Origin: Acidisphaera sp035272265
GTDB lineage: Bacteria; Pseudomonadota; Alphaproteobacteria; Acetobacterales; Acetobacteraceae
DNA length: 6,852 bases
Assembly (NCBI GenBank): GCA_035272265.1
Contig: DATEQV010000502.1
Location: forward strand, 1 to 6,852
Direction of reading: 5' to 3'
Shown here: in pieces, positions 6,539 through 6,852 of the stretch
Numbering within the stretch: position 1 is the stretch's first letter
Layout: each line of letters opens with the position of its first letter
The notes under the pieces: model-generated
Seen by the model: only the letters and a program-made list of their open reading frames with translations
The model's database searches: none
Told to the model about the DNA's origin: nothing
Position numbers and translations under genes: made by a program

Positions 6539-6577
6539 TACCGGCCGGCGCAAGTGATGACTCGTGGTCAGAGGCAG

Positions 6578-6670
6578 CGTCATCCCGGGCGAAGGCCCGG
6601 GATCCACGCCTTTCTTCTTCGACGTGAGCGTCAAGAAGGCGTGGATGCCGGGCCTTCGCCCGGCATGACG
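6578..6670. repeat. Nested palindromic element between convergent genes, probable bidirectional terminator
   Basis: Two 35-nt arms (6578-6612 and 6636-6670) are inverted copies with only two mismatches. Each arm is itself a hairpin: ATCCCGGGC/GCCCGGGAT around GAAG on the left and ATGCCGGGC/GCCCGGCAT around CTTC on the right. The central 23 nt also fold (TTCTT and GACG with CGTC and AAGAA). The whole 93 bp can therefore form one long stem or two small hairpins. It resembles the dispersed palindromic intergenic repeats known in many alphaproteobacteria. It lies between the stops of mmcB (6538) and the acyltransferase gene (6702), where it could end transcription from both sides. There is no clear U-tract. 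Confidence 0.85.
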
Positions 6671-6701
6671 ACGGGTCAGTACTTTCCGCCGTTGGTATGG
6701 G

Positions 6702-6852
6702 TCAGCGCGCGCCCGCTTCTGCCACGCGCCGCGCCAGCATCGTGCGCGCCAGCTCCCGCCCCGGTTTCTCGATCAGCGCGTAGCTCGCCCCGGCACGGCC
6801 CAGCGAAGCGCCGCACAGCACGATCATCGTCAGCCCGGCGGCATGCGGCAGG
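6702..6852 (-). CDS. Probable acyltransferase 3 family membrane protein, C-terminal fragment
   Basis: Only the last 49 codons and the TGA (6704-6702) are in the window; the gene continues beyond the right edge. The fragment has a hydrophobic helix with LTMIVLCGASLG, followed by ASYALIEKPGRELARTMLARR and a short basic tail. A final helix ending in a Y-x-x-(I/V)-E-(K/R)-P-x-R pattern is typical of the C-terminus of acyltransferase-3 (OafA/COG1835-type) proteins, which O-acylate surface sugars. The match rests on this short stretch only. The gene converges on mmcB with the palindromic element between them. Confidence 0.6.
   Translation of the reverse strand, partial: LPHAAGLTMIVLCGASLGRAGASYALIEKPGRELARTMLARRVAEAGAR

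Noticed and set aside
6011..6634. An N-terminal extension of the zincin protein on the minus strand to 6634.
   Set aside because: It would be antisense to the whole mmcB gene and part of the palindrome. The added sequence is low-complexity and the family starts at the ATG at 6010.

Overview
The window is GC-rich, gene-dense bacterial chromosome with short intergenic gaps and strong third-position G/C bias. The bias leaves long spurious open frames on the opposite strands. Gene content suggests an alphaproteobacterium, possibly Rhodospirillales-like: an MmcB-type DNA repair nuclease, an alphaproteobacterial-style Bax inhibitor-1 protein, a DUF29 protein, a small HExxH zincin, and a palindromic intergenic element of the GCCGGGC/GCCCGGC type. 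The order-level guess is inference; no rRNA or tRNA is present to fix taxonomy.

Left third (1-2926), all on the minus strand: a Bax inhibitor-1/YccA-type membrane protein (2150-2926), a strong intrinsic terminator (2100-2130), then an MBOAT O-acyltransferase of the AlgI type (686-2065). Directly after it is a membrane-anchored SGNH-hydrolase-like protein starting with GTG (661), which runs off the left edge. The last two look like an AlgI/AlgJ-type cell-surface O-acylation pair.

Middle (2927-5649): a 364-bp divergent intergenic region holds an uninterrupted (GGCA)8 tetranucleotide tract. Four tightly packed plus-strand genes follow, probably one operon: thpR (RNA 2',3'-cyclic phosphodiesterase), cobB (class III sirtuin deacylase), a DUF29 protein of visibly lower GC, and a four-cysteine uracil-DNA glycosylase superfamily protein that begins with TTG inside the DUF29 gene. 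The set mixes RNA-end chemistry, NAD-dependent deacylation and DNA base repair. No common pathway is established.

Right third (5606-6852): the glycosylase gene converges on and overlaps by 44 bp a small minus-strand zincin metallopeptidase (HExxHxxGxxD). The zincin is divergent from mmcB (PD-(D/E)XK-like repair nuclease), with only 45 bp between their start codons. Neither gene has a clear Shine-Dalgarno sequence, and each has a TAT-starting hexamer 6 nt before its ATG. Downstream of mmcB is a 93-bp nested inverted repeat whose arms differ by a compensatory base-pair swap. Beyond it, on the minus strand, is the C-terminal end of a probable acyltransferase-3 family membrane protein cut by the window edge.

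I see no CRISPR array, phage, insertion sequence or clear defence system. Most of the window is ordinary chromosomal housekeeping or accessory sequence. The most interesting points are the tetranucleotide tract before thpR, the thpR-cobB-DUF29-UDG cluster, the atypical glycosylase motif, the possibly leaderless divergent pair and the covarying palindrome.
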